From contig JALOBU010000032.1 of assembly GCA_023228145.1 (NCBI GenBank), forward strand, positions 1 to 36,115: a DNA stretch of 36,115 nt, read 5' to 3'. Under the pieces are notes generated by a model that had not been told where the DNA came from, did not search any database, and saw only the letters and a list, made by a program, of their open reading frames with translations. Numbering within the stretch: the stretch's first letter is position 1; the number at the start of each line of letters is the position of its first letter. The position numbers and the translations under genes were made by a program. Below are positions 16,087-27,800 of this stretch, piece after piece. The DNA is from Bacteroidales bacterium. GTDB taxonomy: Bacteria; Bacteroidota; Bacteroidia; Bacteroidales; CAIWKO01.

Positions 16087-17349
16087 TTATTTTTTCTCTT
16101 TTTCAGGAATAGCAGATTTCTTTTCTAAAAGCAGTTTTTCGTATCCGGGTATTTTTTCTTTAAATTCTTTATATTCCGGGAAATCCCGCCACGCCCATTT
16201 ATCAAGAACCACGCCTTCTTTTAACAGTATCAGCCCGGGATTTGAACGTACCACACTTTTCAGGGCAGTTTCATCTACGGTATAGAATTCATAATCAGCT
16301 TTAACCTCATGGCGAAAATAATCAATAGTCTGGAAATCGGAACCGCAAAGTGCGGCAAAGCCTATAGTGTCTTTCAGGCAGGTTTCGTAAAACTCATTAA
16401 TGCGAGGGTAAACAGTTTCTTCTGTTTTTGTAATATCATAGATAACAAGAAGAAACTGGTAGCATTGATTACTTATTAATTCAACATTATGATTTACTTT
16501 GTCCACATCATCAATCATGAAATCATGTATGGGAGCGGGTTTATATTCCTGAAGAACCGTTTTTTTCTGGTCGACAAATTCAAGCTTGTTGAAGAATGAC
16601 GTATCCTGCCAAGGCAATGTTTTACTGGTATATTCAAACATTTCCCCTGTTACTTTATGTTTATATATGAGTTTAATATCTGCTATTTCCGGTGTGTCAA
16701 CAACTTTTTCGGAGATTTTAGTTCCGACTTTCCAATGCATAAAATCTATGAGAGGCAGGTGACGGTAACAATATATTGATAACCAGAGAATTATTGTAAG
16801 ACCTATGAACATTATTCCATATTGAGTAACAGCAGGAAAACGATTGGTAATTTTTTTTCTACCGGCAAAAACCACCAGAACAAAAATCATCAATACAACA
16901 TTTTTAAAAAATGTTTCCCAGTTCGTCATAATGATGGCATCGCCAAAGCAACCACAATCCGAAACCGGGTTAAAAATGGCAAGGACGATAGTAAGAATGG
17001 TAAAAAATACCATATACAAAAGCATAATCCAGGAAAAAAACCTGATTTTAATATTAAATAAAAAACAAAAGCCAATCAGAAACTCTGAACAAAACAACAG
17101 GAACCCAAGAAATAGAGAAGCAGGCATAAGCCACTCCATACCGAATGCAAGAAAATAATCATTAAATTTATACATAGAGCCAAGCAGGTCAACAGCCTTT
17201 ACAAATCCGGAGAAAATAAACACCAGGCCAAGGATAATTCGTGCCAATAAAATGGAAAATCGCTGCATTCTTTTGGTAAAAGCATACATTAGGAAATCAA
17301 TAAAAGCTATGCAGCCAAAAATGATGATTACAAGTAATATGCTGCTCAT
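16087..17349 (-). CDS. DoxX/BT_3928-like membrane protein
   Basis: The 420-residue protein has four or five membrane segments in the first 170 residues (ILLARIILGLVFIFSGFVKA is the DoxX-like start), with a DCGCFGDA cysteine motif between two helices as in MauE/DoxX relatives. Another membrane helix at about 180-197 is followed by a C-terminal domain of roughly 200 residues with a thioredoxin-like feel (VVRSNPGLILLKEGVVLDKW). A redox role has been suspected for such proteins, but none is established. It sits between the DUF1599 gene (12 bp upstream) and the permease (3 bp downstream). The DUF1599/BT_3928 pairing is common in Bacteroidota. Confidence 0.82.
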   Translation of the reverse strand: MSSILLVIIIFGCIAFIDFLMYAFTKRMQRFSILLARIILGLVFIFSGFVKAVDLLGSMYKFNDYFLAFGMEWLMPASLFLGFLLFCSEFLIGFCFLFNIKIRFFSWIMLLYMVFFTILTIVLAIFNPVSDCGCFGDAIIMTNWETFFKNVVLMIFVLVVFAGRKKITNRFPAVTQYGIMFIGLTIILWLSIYCYRHLPLIDFMHWKVGTKISEKVVDTPEIADIKLIYKHKVTGEMFEYTSKTLPWQDTSFFNKLEFVDQKKTVLQEYKPAPIHDFMIDDVDKVNHNVELISNQCYQFLLVIYDITKTEETVYPRINEFYETCLKDTIGFAALCGSDFQTIDYFRHEVKADYEFYTVDETALKSVVRSNPGLILLKEGVVLDKWAWRDFPEYKEFKEKIPGYEKLLLEKKSAIPEKEKK

Positions 17350-17361
17350 AATGTGTTATTT

Positions 17362-17913
17362 TTATTTAGTTTTTTGTTCTTCAAAGAGTTTTATTAAAGC
17401 AAAAATGGCATAATTAATCATGTCATAATAATTAGCATCAACGCCTTCTGAAACTTTCGTCATGCCGTTGTTATCTTCAATCTGTTTAGTACGGAAGATT
17501 TTCATAAGGATAATATCAGTAAGAGAGCCGACACGCATATCACGCCAGGCTTCGCCATAATCGTGATTTTTGTCTTGCATAAGTCGTTGGGCTTTGTCAA
17601 TATATTTGTTATATAATTCAATAGCCTGAGCAGAGTCTAAATTTAGATTTTCGTAATCATTCAGCTCAATTTGAATCAGCGCCATTACGGAATAATTGGC
17701 AATGCCAATAAACTCAGGAATAATACCTTCTGAAATCCGTTGCGTACCTTTTTCATCAATACTTCTGATACGCTGAGCCTTAATATATATTTGGTCTGTA
17801 AGGGATGATGGTCTTAAGATGCGCCAAGCTGTTCCGTAATCATTCATTTTCTTCAGGAAAAGTTCACGGCATTTTTTTACGACATCATCGTATTGTTTTA
17901 AGGTAAGGTCCAT
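17362..17913 (-). CDS. DUF1599 protein with tandem domains
   Basis: The 183-residue protein is built from two copies of one domain, about residues 5-90 and 95-180. Each contains (N/H)DYG.AWR followed by a SLTD helix and a conserved SEG. The copies align as MNDYGTAWRILRPSSLTDQI and KNHDYGEAWRDMRVGSLTDI. The domain resembles all-alpha nucleotide-binding folds by its acidic and basic spacing, but no activity is established. The frame is open 20 codons upstream, but the ATG at 17913 was chosen because a -7 motif occupies 17953-17946. First gene of a three-gene operon, divergent from folP. Confidence 0.85.
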   Translation of the reverse strand: MDLTLKQYDDVVKKCRELFLKKMNDYGTAWRILRPSSLTDQIYIKAQRIRSIDEKGTQRISEGIIPEFIGIANYSVMALIQIELNDYENLNLDSAQAIELYNKYIDKAQRLMQDKNHDYGEAWRDMRVGSLTDIILMKIFRTKQIEDNNGMTKVSEGVDANYYDMINYAIFALIKLFEEQKTK

Positions 17914-17932
17914 ACAAATATTTATTTTTGTA

Positions 17933-17940
17933 TAAAATCT
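17933..17940 (+). promoter_or_regulatory. -7 promoter element for folP
   Basis: TATTTTTG fits TAnnTTTG, 36 nt before the TTG start at 17977. It lies downstream of, and interleaved with, the opposite-strand -7 element at 17946-17953, so the two promoters would compete for the same DNA. Confidence 0.4.
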
Positions 17941-17945
17941 AAACG

Positions 17946-17953
17946 CAAAGATA
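17946..17953 (-). promoter_or_regulatory. -7 promoter element for the DUF1599 operon
   Basis: TATCTTTG on the minus strand fits TAnnTTTG and ends 32 nt before the ATG at 17913. A TTG occurs 17 bp upstream, slightly short of the usual spacing. Confidence 0.5.
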
Positions 17954-17976
17954 ACAAAAATCATATACGACAACCA

Positions 17977-18813
17977 TTGAAAAAAAGCACTTTAAACTGC
18001 AAAGGGAAACTTATATCGCTCAACAAACCATTGGTGATGGGTATTTTGAACGTTACCTCGGATTCTTTCTATGAATGCAGCCGGGTTCCCAACATGCATG
18101 AGTGGCTATCACAAACAGAAAAAATGCTTTCCGAAGGTGCGGATATTATAGATATTGGTTGTGTATCCACCCGCCCCGGGGCTACTATTGCGGATGAGAA
18201 AACTGAACGTGAAAAGCTTATGCCCGTGCTTTATAGTATTGTGAATAAATTTCCGGAAGCAATAATTTCTGTGGATACATTCCGTGCCGGCATTGCAAAA
18301 GAAGCTGTAAGCGCAGGTGCATCAATAATAAACGACATTTCCGGAGGCGAATTTGACGACAACATGTTCCAAACTATTTCAGAAATAAAAGCCCCTTACA
18401 TTCTGATGCATGTTCAGGGGACTTCTGAAAGTATGCACATAAAATACACATACCAAAATACTTCAAAAGAAGTGTTACTTTCACTTGTGGAAAAAACCAA
18501 GCGTTTAAAACAACTTGGAGTGAATGACATTATTATTGACCCTGGAATAGGATTCAGTAAAAATGTTGAACAAAACTATCAGATTTTAAAAAAACTGCAC
18601 TTGTTTGATTTTATTCCATTTCCTTTACTCATTGGAGTTTCCAGAAAATCTTTGATTTGGAAAACATTAAAATCATCGCCAGCCGAAGCCCTGAACGGTA
18701 CAACTGTATTACATACTTATTGCCTTCTGAAAAAAGCGGATATTATAAGGACACATGATGTTAAAGAAGTCAGGGAATGTATTGATATTTTATCCAGTTT
18801 AAAAGCACAGTAA
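17977..18813 (+). CDS. folP: Dihydropteroate synthase
   Basis: This 278-residue TIM-barrel enzyme joins p-aminobenzoate to the pterin diphosphate in folate synthesis. Motifs are PLVMGILNVTSDSF (the family usually has Pro where this has Ser), DIIDIGCVSTRPGA, ISVDTFRAGIAKEA, INDISGGEFD, IIIDPGIGFSK and PLLIGVSRKSLIWK, the substrate-binding set. The start is TTG at 17977, because no ATG precedes the core. It is divergent from the DUF1599 operon with overlapping promoter motifs. It is convergent with the TPR gene, whose stop is 27 bp away with no hairpin between. Confidence 0.94.
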   Translation: MKKSTLNCKGKLISLNKPLVMGILNVTSDSFYECSRVPNMHEWLSQTEKMLSEGADIIDIGCVSTRPGATIADEKTEREKLMPVLYSIVNKFPEAIISVDTFRAGIAKEAVSAGASIINDISGGEFDDNMFQTISEIKAPYILMHVQGTSESMHIKYTYQNTSKEVLLSLVEKTKRLKQLGVNDIIIDPGIGFSKNVEQNYQILKKLHLFDFIPFPLLIGVSRKSLIWKTLKSSPAEALNGTTVLHTYCLLKKADIIRTHDVKEVRECIDILSSLKAQ

Positions 18814-18840
18814 TACACAAGCAATATTTATCATTTCCTT

Positions 18841-21609
18841 TTAGTTGTTGCAATACTTATTCCATGCAGCTTGTGCCTGAGGGTAGCCCATATCAGAAGC
18901 TTTTTTAAAGTAATCACAAGCTGTTGTGTTATTTCCTTTTTTCCGGTTAAGTTCACCAAGCATAAAAATGGCTTCCGTGTTGTTTGGGCTGACCTGCAAT
19001 GCCTGCATAAAATATTTACCGGCATTATTATAATCCGATTGTTCCATGTATAACCAGCCCAGATTTATATAGGAAACGATTTGAGAGGAATCTATTGAAA
19101 GGGATTTTTTATAACAGCTGACAGCCATGTTAAAATCTTTCTGTTGCATATAAAACCATGCCAGATTTTGCCATGATACGGGGCTTTCGGGGTGATAGCG
19201 GGAAACAGAAATAAAATCTTTTTCGGCATCTTTAACAGCATTATCATAATAATATGCATAAGCTCTGTTAGTAAGGGCAAGCATCTCTGATGAATCATTC
19301 TTCAATACTAAAGAAAAATCTTTAACTGCGCTTTTATAATCCCGTAAATATGCATAGGCTCTCCCTCTCTGTATATATGTTTTCATTAAATCAGGGTTAT
19401 ATTTAATAGCCAGGTTATAATCTTTTATAGCCCCGGATGCATCACCATTATTATATTTTAAAAATCCCCTATTGTAATAAGCTATGACATAATCCCTTTC
19501 TAATTCTATAGCACGGGTAAAGTTTTTTCTGGCATTATTAACATCTCCTTTTGTCATATAAACTGTACCTATGTTATTATATGCTTCAGCATAAAACACA
19601 TCCAATTCAATAGCCTTTAAAAAGTCGCTTTGTGCCCGCGAAATTTCGTTTTTATTCAGATAATACACTCCCCTTTTATTGTATGGCATAGCAACAGTAC
19701 TATCCGTTTTAATTGCCATGTTAAAATAAAAAATACTCAGGCTGTCATCCCGCCTGTTATAATAAATATCTCCAATGTTTGCAAAACATAATGCTTTTAA
19801 TTTATTGTTGGTAGTAACTTTACTAGTTGTTAAAAAATCTTCCAAAGCTTTTTTATCGTTTTTGTTATCTAAAAACGAAAATGCCCTGTTAAAAAATGCA
19901 TAAGAGTCTGTTGAATCCATTGCAATTGCTTTATTAAAACAAGCGATGGCAGTATCAGGCAGGTTTTCGCTCATATAAGCTGCAGCCAGATTACAATATG
20001 CGAAAGGAATGAGAGGGTTTTTATTCAGCACATCAGTAAATAATGTTTTTGTATCCCCCCATACTTTACTCCTGTTGTATGTTAAAAGTGATAAGCCAAC
20101 AAGTAGTATGGCAAAACAAAATATCAAAACTTTTTTTAGTTTTTTGTTTTGAAATAAATATTTCTCTCCTAAAAATCCAGCAGAAATAAACAAACCCAGA
20201 TAAGCAAAGTAGCTATATCTGTCAGCCACAACAAGCCTGCCTTGTATTGGTATAATATGCAAAACGATAGATATATTAACAAGAAAGAAAAACCATCCAA
20301 AAAGTATTATGTTATGAATCTTTTTTCTTTTAATAATCATATAAACAGACAATGCAATAACAAAAAATAATACAATCAGCGTATAAAAATATTCGGGCGG
20401 AAGTTGGCCATTTTCAAGCCGGAAAGGATATGGATGGACTGCATTCAGTGAAACAGGAGCAAAAAATTTACTGAAATAAAACCATAATGCATATCCAGCG
20501 AGCAAAATACGTTCAAAAAAAGAAAATGCATTTCTGCTTTCAGAATACCCTATCCAAAAGCCCTCAGAGTATTGAGGTAAATAATAAAACAGAAGAATAA
20601 ACCCGGCAAGGCTTACCAACCCTATTAATCCAAATCTGATATGTTTTATAAAACGAGACAGATTTCTGTTCTGAAGCGCTTTTTCAAATAAAAGATACGG
20701 AATAAGCAATGGAATAAGTATGCCAAATATCATTACTTCTAACCTTATAAAAATGAATATTGTTAAACAGGTAATAACTATGAAAAATATGATTTTAGCT
20801 AAGTTTATTAAAGCATTTCTTCTAAAATAAAAAACGCCCGAGAAGAAATTTTCTATTATTTGTTTTTTCTTAATTATAATAAGCACTAAAAGGAATGCTA
20901 TTATAATTGCTGTCATCTCTATGCTTAAAAAAATAAAAATATCAAAAAGAATGAGTAAAAGAATTATTTTCTCAGCAATCAATTCTAAAGTAAATTTTCT
21001 TTTTAGCACTATATCAATCATAATAAAAACTGCGGGGACAAGTAGCCCCTGAACCTTTGAAAAAGAAGCAAGTATCAACATTAGTGATGATAAAATAAAA
21101 TAATGTATCTTGAAATCTTTTTTCTGGTATTTTATATAAAACAAAATAGCAGCCAATGAAAAGAAAGTAAATAACAGGTCCTTTAGTTCCGATATCCATG
21201 CAACAGATTCCACGCGCATGGGATGCAGTGCAAACAACAAAACTACCAAACTTATTGTAAAAATATTTTTTGTAAAACATTTAATTAAATAAAATACCAA
21301 TACAACATTTAGCAGATGTACAACAAGACTCACCCAATGAAAGGGTTCCGGATTGTTTCCCCATATTTTATAAAGAAGCGAGTAAAAAGTTAGAGTAATA
21401 AAAGTAAATCTTTCTCTGTCAATATTATGGGAAATACTTTGCCAGTTCAAATTCTTAACATAAGCATTTTTTGTAATCTGGGCATCGTCATCCCATTGCA
21501 AAAATTCAAAATTTATAGTCTGGATATATGAAAAAAAACAAAAAACAAGAATAATAAACAGAAAAAAACCTTGTTCCGAATAAAAACTATTTTTACGAAG
21601 AGCCTTCAT
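18841..21609 (-). CDS. Polytopic membrane protein with C-terminal TPR repeats (TMTC-like)
   Basis: The 922-residue protein has an N-terminal half (about 1-500) with ten or more membrane helices, including LLFALHPMRVESVAWISELKDLL and a periplasmic YSYFAYLGL-type segment. This layout matches GT-C glycosyltransferases of the PMT/TMTC type. The C-terminal half (about 510-920) is a run of about a dozen tetratricopeptide repeats with the AYNNIGTVY and ALEDF patterns. TMTC proteins transfer mannose to secreted proteins in animals; bacterial counterparts are uncharacterised. The ATG at 21609 was preferred to a TTG two codons upstream. It diverges from the giant adhesin gene, so it might modify that protein, but only the location suggests this. 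Confidence 0.8.
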   Translation of the reverse strand: MKALRKNSFYSEQGFFLFIILVFCFFSYIQTINFEFLQWDDDAQITKNAYVKNLNWQSISHNIDRERFTFITLTFYSLLYKIWGNNPEPFHWVSLVVHLLNVVLVFYLIKCFTKNIFTISLVVLLFALHPMRVESVAWISELKDLLFTFFSLAAILFYIKYQKKDFKIHYFILSSLMLILASFSKVQGLLVPAVFIMIDIVLKRKFTLELIAEKIILLLILFDIFIFLSIEMTAIIIAFLLVLIIIKKKQIIENFFSGVFYFRRNALINLAKIIFFIVITCLTIFIFIRLEVMIFGILIPLLIPYLLFEKALQNRNLSRFIKHIRFGLIGLVSLAGFILLFYYLPQYSEGFWIGYSESRNAFSFFERILLAGYALWFYFSKFFAPVSLNAVHPYPFRLENGQLPPEYFYTLIVLFFVIALSVYMIIKRKKIHNIILFGWFFFLVNISIVLHIIPIQGRLVVADRYSYFAYLGLFISAGFLGEKYLFQNKKLKKVLIFCFAILLVGLSLLTYNRSKVWGDTKTLFTDVLNKNPLIPFAYCNLAAAYMSENLPDTAIACFNKAIAMDSTDSYAFFNRAFSFLDNKNDKKALEDFLTTSKVTTNNKLKALCFANIGDIYYNRRDDSLSIFYFNMAIKTDSTVAMPYNKRGVYYLNKNEISRAQSDFLKAIELDVFYAEAYNNIGTVYMTKGDVNNARKNFTRAIELERDYVIAYYNRGFLKYNNGDASGAIKDYNLAIKYNPDLMKTYIQRGRAYAYLRDYKSAVKDFSLVLKNDSSEMLALTNRAYAYYYDNAVKDAEKDFISVSRYHPESPVSWQNLAWFYMQQKDFNMAVSCYKKSLSIDSSQIVSYINLGWLYMEQSDYNNAGKYFMQALQVSPNNTEAIFMLGELNRKKGNNTTACDYFKKASDMGYPQAQAAWNKYCNN

Positions 21610-21656
21610 CAGCAATTTTTAAATATTTAATTTGATATAGAAACCAATCAAAGTAA

Positions 21657-21664
21657 CAAAAATA
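21657..21664 (-). promoter_or_regulatory. -7 promoter element for the TPR membrane protein gene
   Basis: TATTTTTG on the minus strand fits TAnnTTTG, 47 nt upstream of the ATG at 21609. The region is very AT-rich, so a chance match is possible. Confidence 0.35.
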
Positions 21665-21758
21665 ACAGAAATAAAAGAAGAAATTATGAAACATCATATA
21701 AAATAAAAAAATTGTTAAAAAAAACTCATATAATATTAAATATTTACGTTTCATTGTG

Positions 21759-21766
21759 TATATTTG
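21759..21766 (+). promoter_or_regulatory. -7 promoter element for the giant adhesin gene
   Basis: TATATTTG fits TAnnTTTG, 89 nt upstream of the ATG at 21856. This would give the longest 5' leader of the genes here. Confidence 0.4.
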
Positions 21767-21855
21767 CTTTACATATTTTTTTTAAAAAAATTTATGGATT
21801 ATGTAAATTATGAACAACTCATTTAAAGTATAAGCAATTTTGTAAGTCAAAGTCA

Positions 21856-24800
21856 ATGAGACATATTTACCTTTCTGTATTTACTTGTTTTTTTATTATA
21901 CTAATATATTTTCAGAGTTATTCACAATCCGTTTCATTTACAATCAATTATACTGGCGGAATGGCCCAGGGAGGCTGTTTAGTTTGCGGGCAAGATTATT
22001 GGTGTATAAATAACCCTCCTGCCCCAGATGGTGGAAAGATTGGCACATCAAATCCTTGCTGGTCAACTCAATTTTTTGACCCGGTACCACCAGGCAATGT
22101 CATTACGAATGTTGTTGTTAATTACTGGACTGCGGGTTGTGGCGGTGCAGCAATCTATGGAACATTCAGTAATAGCTCTTCAAATATATTTTCTGTTCCT
22201 GTTGCTTATGATGCAAACACTGGATGTTATTGCGATGATGCCCCGTGTGGACTGACATACTCAGTGACAAGCAATTTTCCTTGTGGAATTCCAGGCTACG
22301 CTTATGGAAATTATAATTACTTTACAATTTGTGCTAATGGCCCGATGTGCATCAACCGGGCACAAATTATTTTTTCATATGTAAATGTAAGTGTTCTTAC
22401 GCCCACGATTACTGCCTCAGGACCTATTTCAATATGCCCCGGCGGTAGCGTCACTCTTACCGCAAACAGCGGATATAGTGCATATCATTGGAGTAATGGT
22501 GCAAATACTCAGGCAATAACAGTGTCACCTGCCACTACAACTACATATACGGTTAGTGTTACAACTTCCACTGGCTGCACTACAGCTAATGCATCTATAA
22601 CCATTACTGTCAATCCCATTCCCACAGTGACTGCGTCTGCAAGCCCGACATCGATTTGCAGCGGACAATGTACAAATTTAACGGGCAGTGGAGCATCATC
22701 ATACGGATGGATTCCCGGAAATCTCACAGGCACTACTGTTAATGTCTGCCCTACTACTACAACTACTTACACCGTTGCAGGTTATACTTCTGCAGGATGC
22801 TCAAATACAAGCACCGTTACAGTTACCTTAAATCCCAACATAACACCGACATTTAATGCTTTAGGGCCATATTGCCAGGGAGCTACACCAGGGACATTAC
22901 CAACAACATCAACGAATGGCATTATAGGAACCTGGAACCCTTCAAGCATAAACACTTCAGCACCCGGAACCACAACATACACCTTCACTCCCAACACGGG
23001 ACAATGTGGAAATGTTACAACAATGACAGTTACTGTTAATCCTAAGCCAACTGTTACTGCCAATGTAACTAATCCTTCTATCTGCACCGGACAATGTACC
23101 AACCTGAATGCAAGCGGAGCATCTTCTTATACGTGGATGCCAGGTAGTTTATCAGGCTCAACAGTAAATGTATGCCCAACGAACACTACAACTTATACCG
23201 TAACAGGTACTTCCGCAGCAGGATGTACAAACAGTGCTGCTGTTACTGTCACAGTTAACCCCAAGCCAACAGTAACTGCCAATGCAACATCACCATCTTT
23301 ATGCAGCGGAGAGTGCACCAATTTAAATGCTAGTGGAGCTTCTTCTTACGTATGGATGCCAGGCAGCTTATCAGGCCCAACAGTTAATATCTGTCCCACA
23401 AGTAACACTACTTATACAGTTACAGGCACATCAGCTGCAGGATGTACAAATACTGCAACTGTTTCCGTCACTGTCAATCCTTCACCCAATGTCAGTATTA
23501 CGACCCCTCCTCCGACTATTTGCAACGGACAGTGTACCAGCCTGACAGCCACCGGTGCAACAACCTACACATGGATGCCCGGGAGTCTTCCCGGTTCTTC
23601 AGTCAGCATTTGCCCGACCACAACAACCACTTATACTGTAACAGGAACAACAGGTGCTTGTTCTAATGCAGCTTCAATAACAGTTACTGTAAATCCCTCA
23701 CCAACAGCAAATGCAGGGACAGATATTAATATAGGAGCATGTCTCACAGCACCAAACGCTACGCTAAATGGCTCAGGAACAGGCACTCCGCCACTTACAT
23801 ATTCCTGGTCTCCCACGACAGGACTTAATAATCCTAATATTTCCAATCCTGTTGCAGACCCAACTGCAAATACAACATATACGTTAACTGTTACTAACGG
23901 ATATGGGTGTACAGCTACAGATGCTGTTAGTGTAACCATTGACCCCTTACCTTCGGCGAATGCGGGTACAGACCAAAGTATCGGAGCCTGTAATTCTGCC
24001 GCTAATGCCAATCTTAATGGAAGCGGAACCGGAACTTCACCATTATCATATTCTTGGACGCCCACAAACGGATTATCTAACCCAAACATTTCGAACCCTG
24101 TTGCTGATCCCAACATTACAACAAACTACACATTAACAGTTACAGATGCTTATGGATGTACAGCTTCCGATGCAGTATTAATAACTGTTAATAACCTGCC
24201 TTCTGCAAATGCAGGCAGTGATCAGAATATTGGGGCGTGTGCAAATGCTGCCAATGCAAACCTGAATGGTAGTGGTACAGGTACAGGGCCACTCTCATAT
24301 TCCTGGATACCAACCGACGGCCTGAGCAACCCAAATATATCAAATCCTGTTGCCGATCCTTCTTCGACAACAACTTATACATTAACAGTTACTGACATAT
24401 ATGGATGCACTGCTACAGATACTGTTCTGATAACAGTTAATCCTATTCCTACAGTGAATGCAGGAGCTGATCAAAATATAGGAGCTTGTGCCAGCGCTGA
24501 CAATGCAAACCTGAATGGTAGTGCTACGGGAACCGAGCCTTTTGCTTATTCATGGGTGCCTATTACAGGTTTGAGTAACCCAAACAGTGCCAATACTGTT
24601 GCTGATCCAACTGTTACTACTATATACACACTTGTTGTTACTGATGCTTACGGATGCACGGCAACGGATGATATAACAGTTATTGTGAATCCCTTACCCA
24701 CAGCTAACGCAGGGCCTGACCAAAACATAGGAGCCTGTGGAAATGCAAGCAGTGCCTATATCTCAGGTTCAGGTACAGGAATAGCCCCATTATCCTTTTC

Positions 24801-27800
24801 ATGGGTGCCTGTTACAGGACTAAATGACACCAATATTTCTAACCCTGTTGCTGATCCCTCAGTTACGACAACATATACTCTGACAGTAACCGATGCTTAT
24901 GGATGTACAGCTACTGATGACATTATTATTTCTATTGATGACCTCCCTACTGCCAATGCCGGCCAGGACCAAACCATTGGAGGGTGTACAAACGCAGCAA
25001 ATGCCAGCATCAATGCATCGGCAACTGGTATTACACCACTTGTCATATCGTGGCTACCCACTACAGGCCTAAACGACCCTACAATTCTAAACCCTGTTGC
25101 CGATCCGTCAGTTACAACAACATATACCCTGACAGTAACAGATGCTTATGGATGTACTGCTACTGACGACATTACCATTACCCTGGCACCCCTTCCAACA
25201 ATTGATGCCGGTCCCGACCAAAATATTGGTGCATGCCTGAATGCTGCTAATGCCAATATCAACGCCATAGGAACTGGCGCTACACCGCTTACATATTCAT
25301 GGTCGCCAACAACAGGACTTAACGACCCCAACATTTCTAACCCTGTTGCAAATCCTGCCACATCAACAGTTTATGTTGTTACACTTACTGATGTTTACGG
25401 ATGCTCTGTAACTGATGATATTGCAATAATTGTTGACTCTTTACCAACATCGTATGCTGGAACAGACCAAAGTATCGGGGCATGCCTTACATCACCTGCT
25501 GCGAATCTGAATGGTTCTGGTTCCGGAACAGGACCGTTAGTTTATTCGTGGTTGCCAACAACCGGTGTTGCTGATCCCAATACCGCAGTTACAACAGCAC
25601 ACCCAACAAATACGACAGTTTACACCTTAACAGTTACTGACCTCTATGGATGTACAGCCACTGATGCCATTAATGTGATTGTTGACCCCGCACCAGTAGC
25701 TAACGCAGGACCTGATGCCGTCATAGGAACCTGCTCATGGTCAATGGCCAATCTTAACGGTAGTGCCACAGGTTCAACACCTTTTGGGTATAGCTGGTTG
25801 CCAACACAAGGACTAACCAATTCATATATTCCAAATCCACAGGCACATCCCTTCACAACAACCGTTTATACATTAACTATTACAGACATTTATGGATGTA
25901 CCGCTGCTGACTTTGTTACCGTGACAGTTACACCTCTGCCAAATGTAACGGCAATTGCAAACCCCTCAACTATTTGCGAAGGTTTTTCAACAACTATAAA
26001 CGCCAATGGGACTTTAACATATAACTGGTCACCCGGCACAGGCTTGTCATCTACTACAGGGCAAAGCGTTGTTGCTAACCCTCTTGCAACAACAACTTAT
26101 ACCGTTACAGGTAGCGACCAGTTTACCTGTACAGGTTCAACTCAGGTTACCATAAATGTTAATCCCAATCCTGTCTTAACCATTTCGCCTCCTGCACCGG
26201 CTATTTGTTATGGAGGCAATGTTACTCTTACTGCCGATGGTGCTTCATCATATTCATGGAACCCCTCCATTGGATTATCACAAGCTACAGGGCCTGTTGT
26301 CAGTGCTTTTCCAAACTCAACCATCACTTATACCCTTACAGGAACTACTCTTGGCTGTACAAGCACAGCCTCTGTAACGGTAACAGTAAATCCATTACCT
26401 ATTGTGTCATTCAGCCCATTTAGCCAGATATGCCTTAACGACCTGCCTTTTTCTATAAATCTTGGCAGCCCTCCGGGAGGCATTTACACAGGGGAAGGTA
26501 TTACAGGAACCGATAATTTCGACCCTGCCCTTGCAGGTGTTGGCTCCCACCTGATAACATATACCTATACCGATGATAACAACTGTACAAACTCGGCTTC
26601 ACAATATGCCACCGTAAAACCAAGCCCCATATTAACGATAACCCCTCCTTCTGCATCATTATGTCTGGGAACATCTGTTTTAATATCAGCCAGCGGTGCC
26701 GATTCTTACAGCTGGTCGCCATCAAACACATTATCTTCGGCCACAGGCACACCGGTTACCGCCACACCAACGGAACCCACAACTTATACACTTGTAGGAG
26801 ATATTGATGGCTGCACGGCTTCTGAAGGAATTACTGTCAACACATATACAACTATTCCAATCACTATTACTCCTCCCAGGGATTCTATATGCCCTGGTTC
26901 TTCAGTTATTTTAACAGCAAGCGGGGGAACACAATACACATGGGAACCTCCTGATGGTCTAAATACTAACATTGATACTGTAGTTATAGCTACCCCGGAA
27001 GTAACAACCTTTTACACCGTATATGCTTCTGATAATGACGGTTGCACAGGTACACAAACTGTCGCCATTGTTTTATATCCCGAAGCATTCCTGCACTTTA
27101 CTGAAACTCCCCGTGAAGGCTGTGTACCGCTTAATGTTAATTTTGAATATTTACCCGACAGTACCCTTTACATGAACACACTGATGTTTAATTTTGGAGA
27201 CCTGATGTCAACAACGGATTATTCTACACAGCCTGTTTGTTCTTATACTTATACCTATCACGGTATTTTTATGGTATCGCTTACAGCAATCTCTGTACAT
27301 GGTTGCCATGCAGTAGGGTATGATACTGTATTTGCATATAAATCAACAGTAGCAAACTTTTATACGAAACCGGAAGTTGCAGAAACTGATAACCCGCTTT
27401 TTTTATTTTATGATGAATCTATGTATGCAGACCAGTGGTTATGGAATTTCGGGGACCCTGCTTCCGATGACAATAATACATCAACACTGCAATATCCTCA
27501 GCATGTTTATGGCGACAGCGGGCATTATGTTGTTATGCTCATTGCATCAAACGACTATAACTGCAGCGACACAGCGTTCAGAATTATTACCGTTAATGAA
27601 TCATTTGCTTTTTATGTACCTAATTCTTTCACTCCAAATGAAGACGGAAAGAATGATTATTTCTTAGGAAAAGGTGTTGGATTCAGAGAGGATGAATTTG
27701 AGATGTATATTTTTGACAGATGGGGCAAGATGTTGTTCTATACCAAAGATTTTTCCGAAGGATGGGACGGTTATAACCCCAATGGAGTTACAACATGCTC

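Noticed and set aside
23631..24116. 161-codon minus-strand frame and similar antisense frames inside the adhesin gene
   Set aside because: They mirror the repeat period of the sense gene and are by-products of its Thr/Val/Asn-rich codons.
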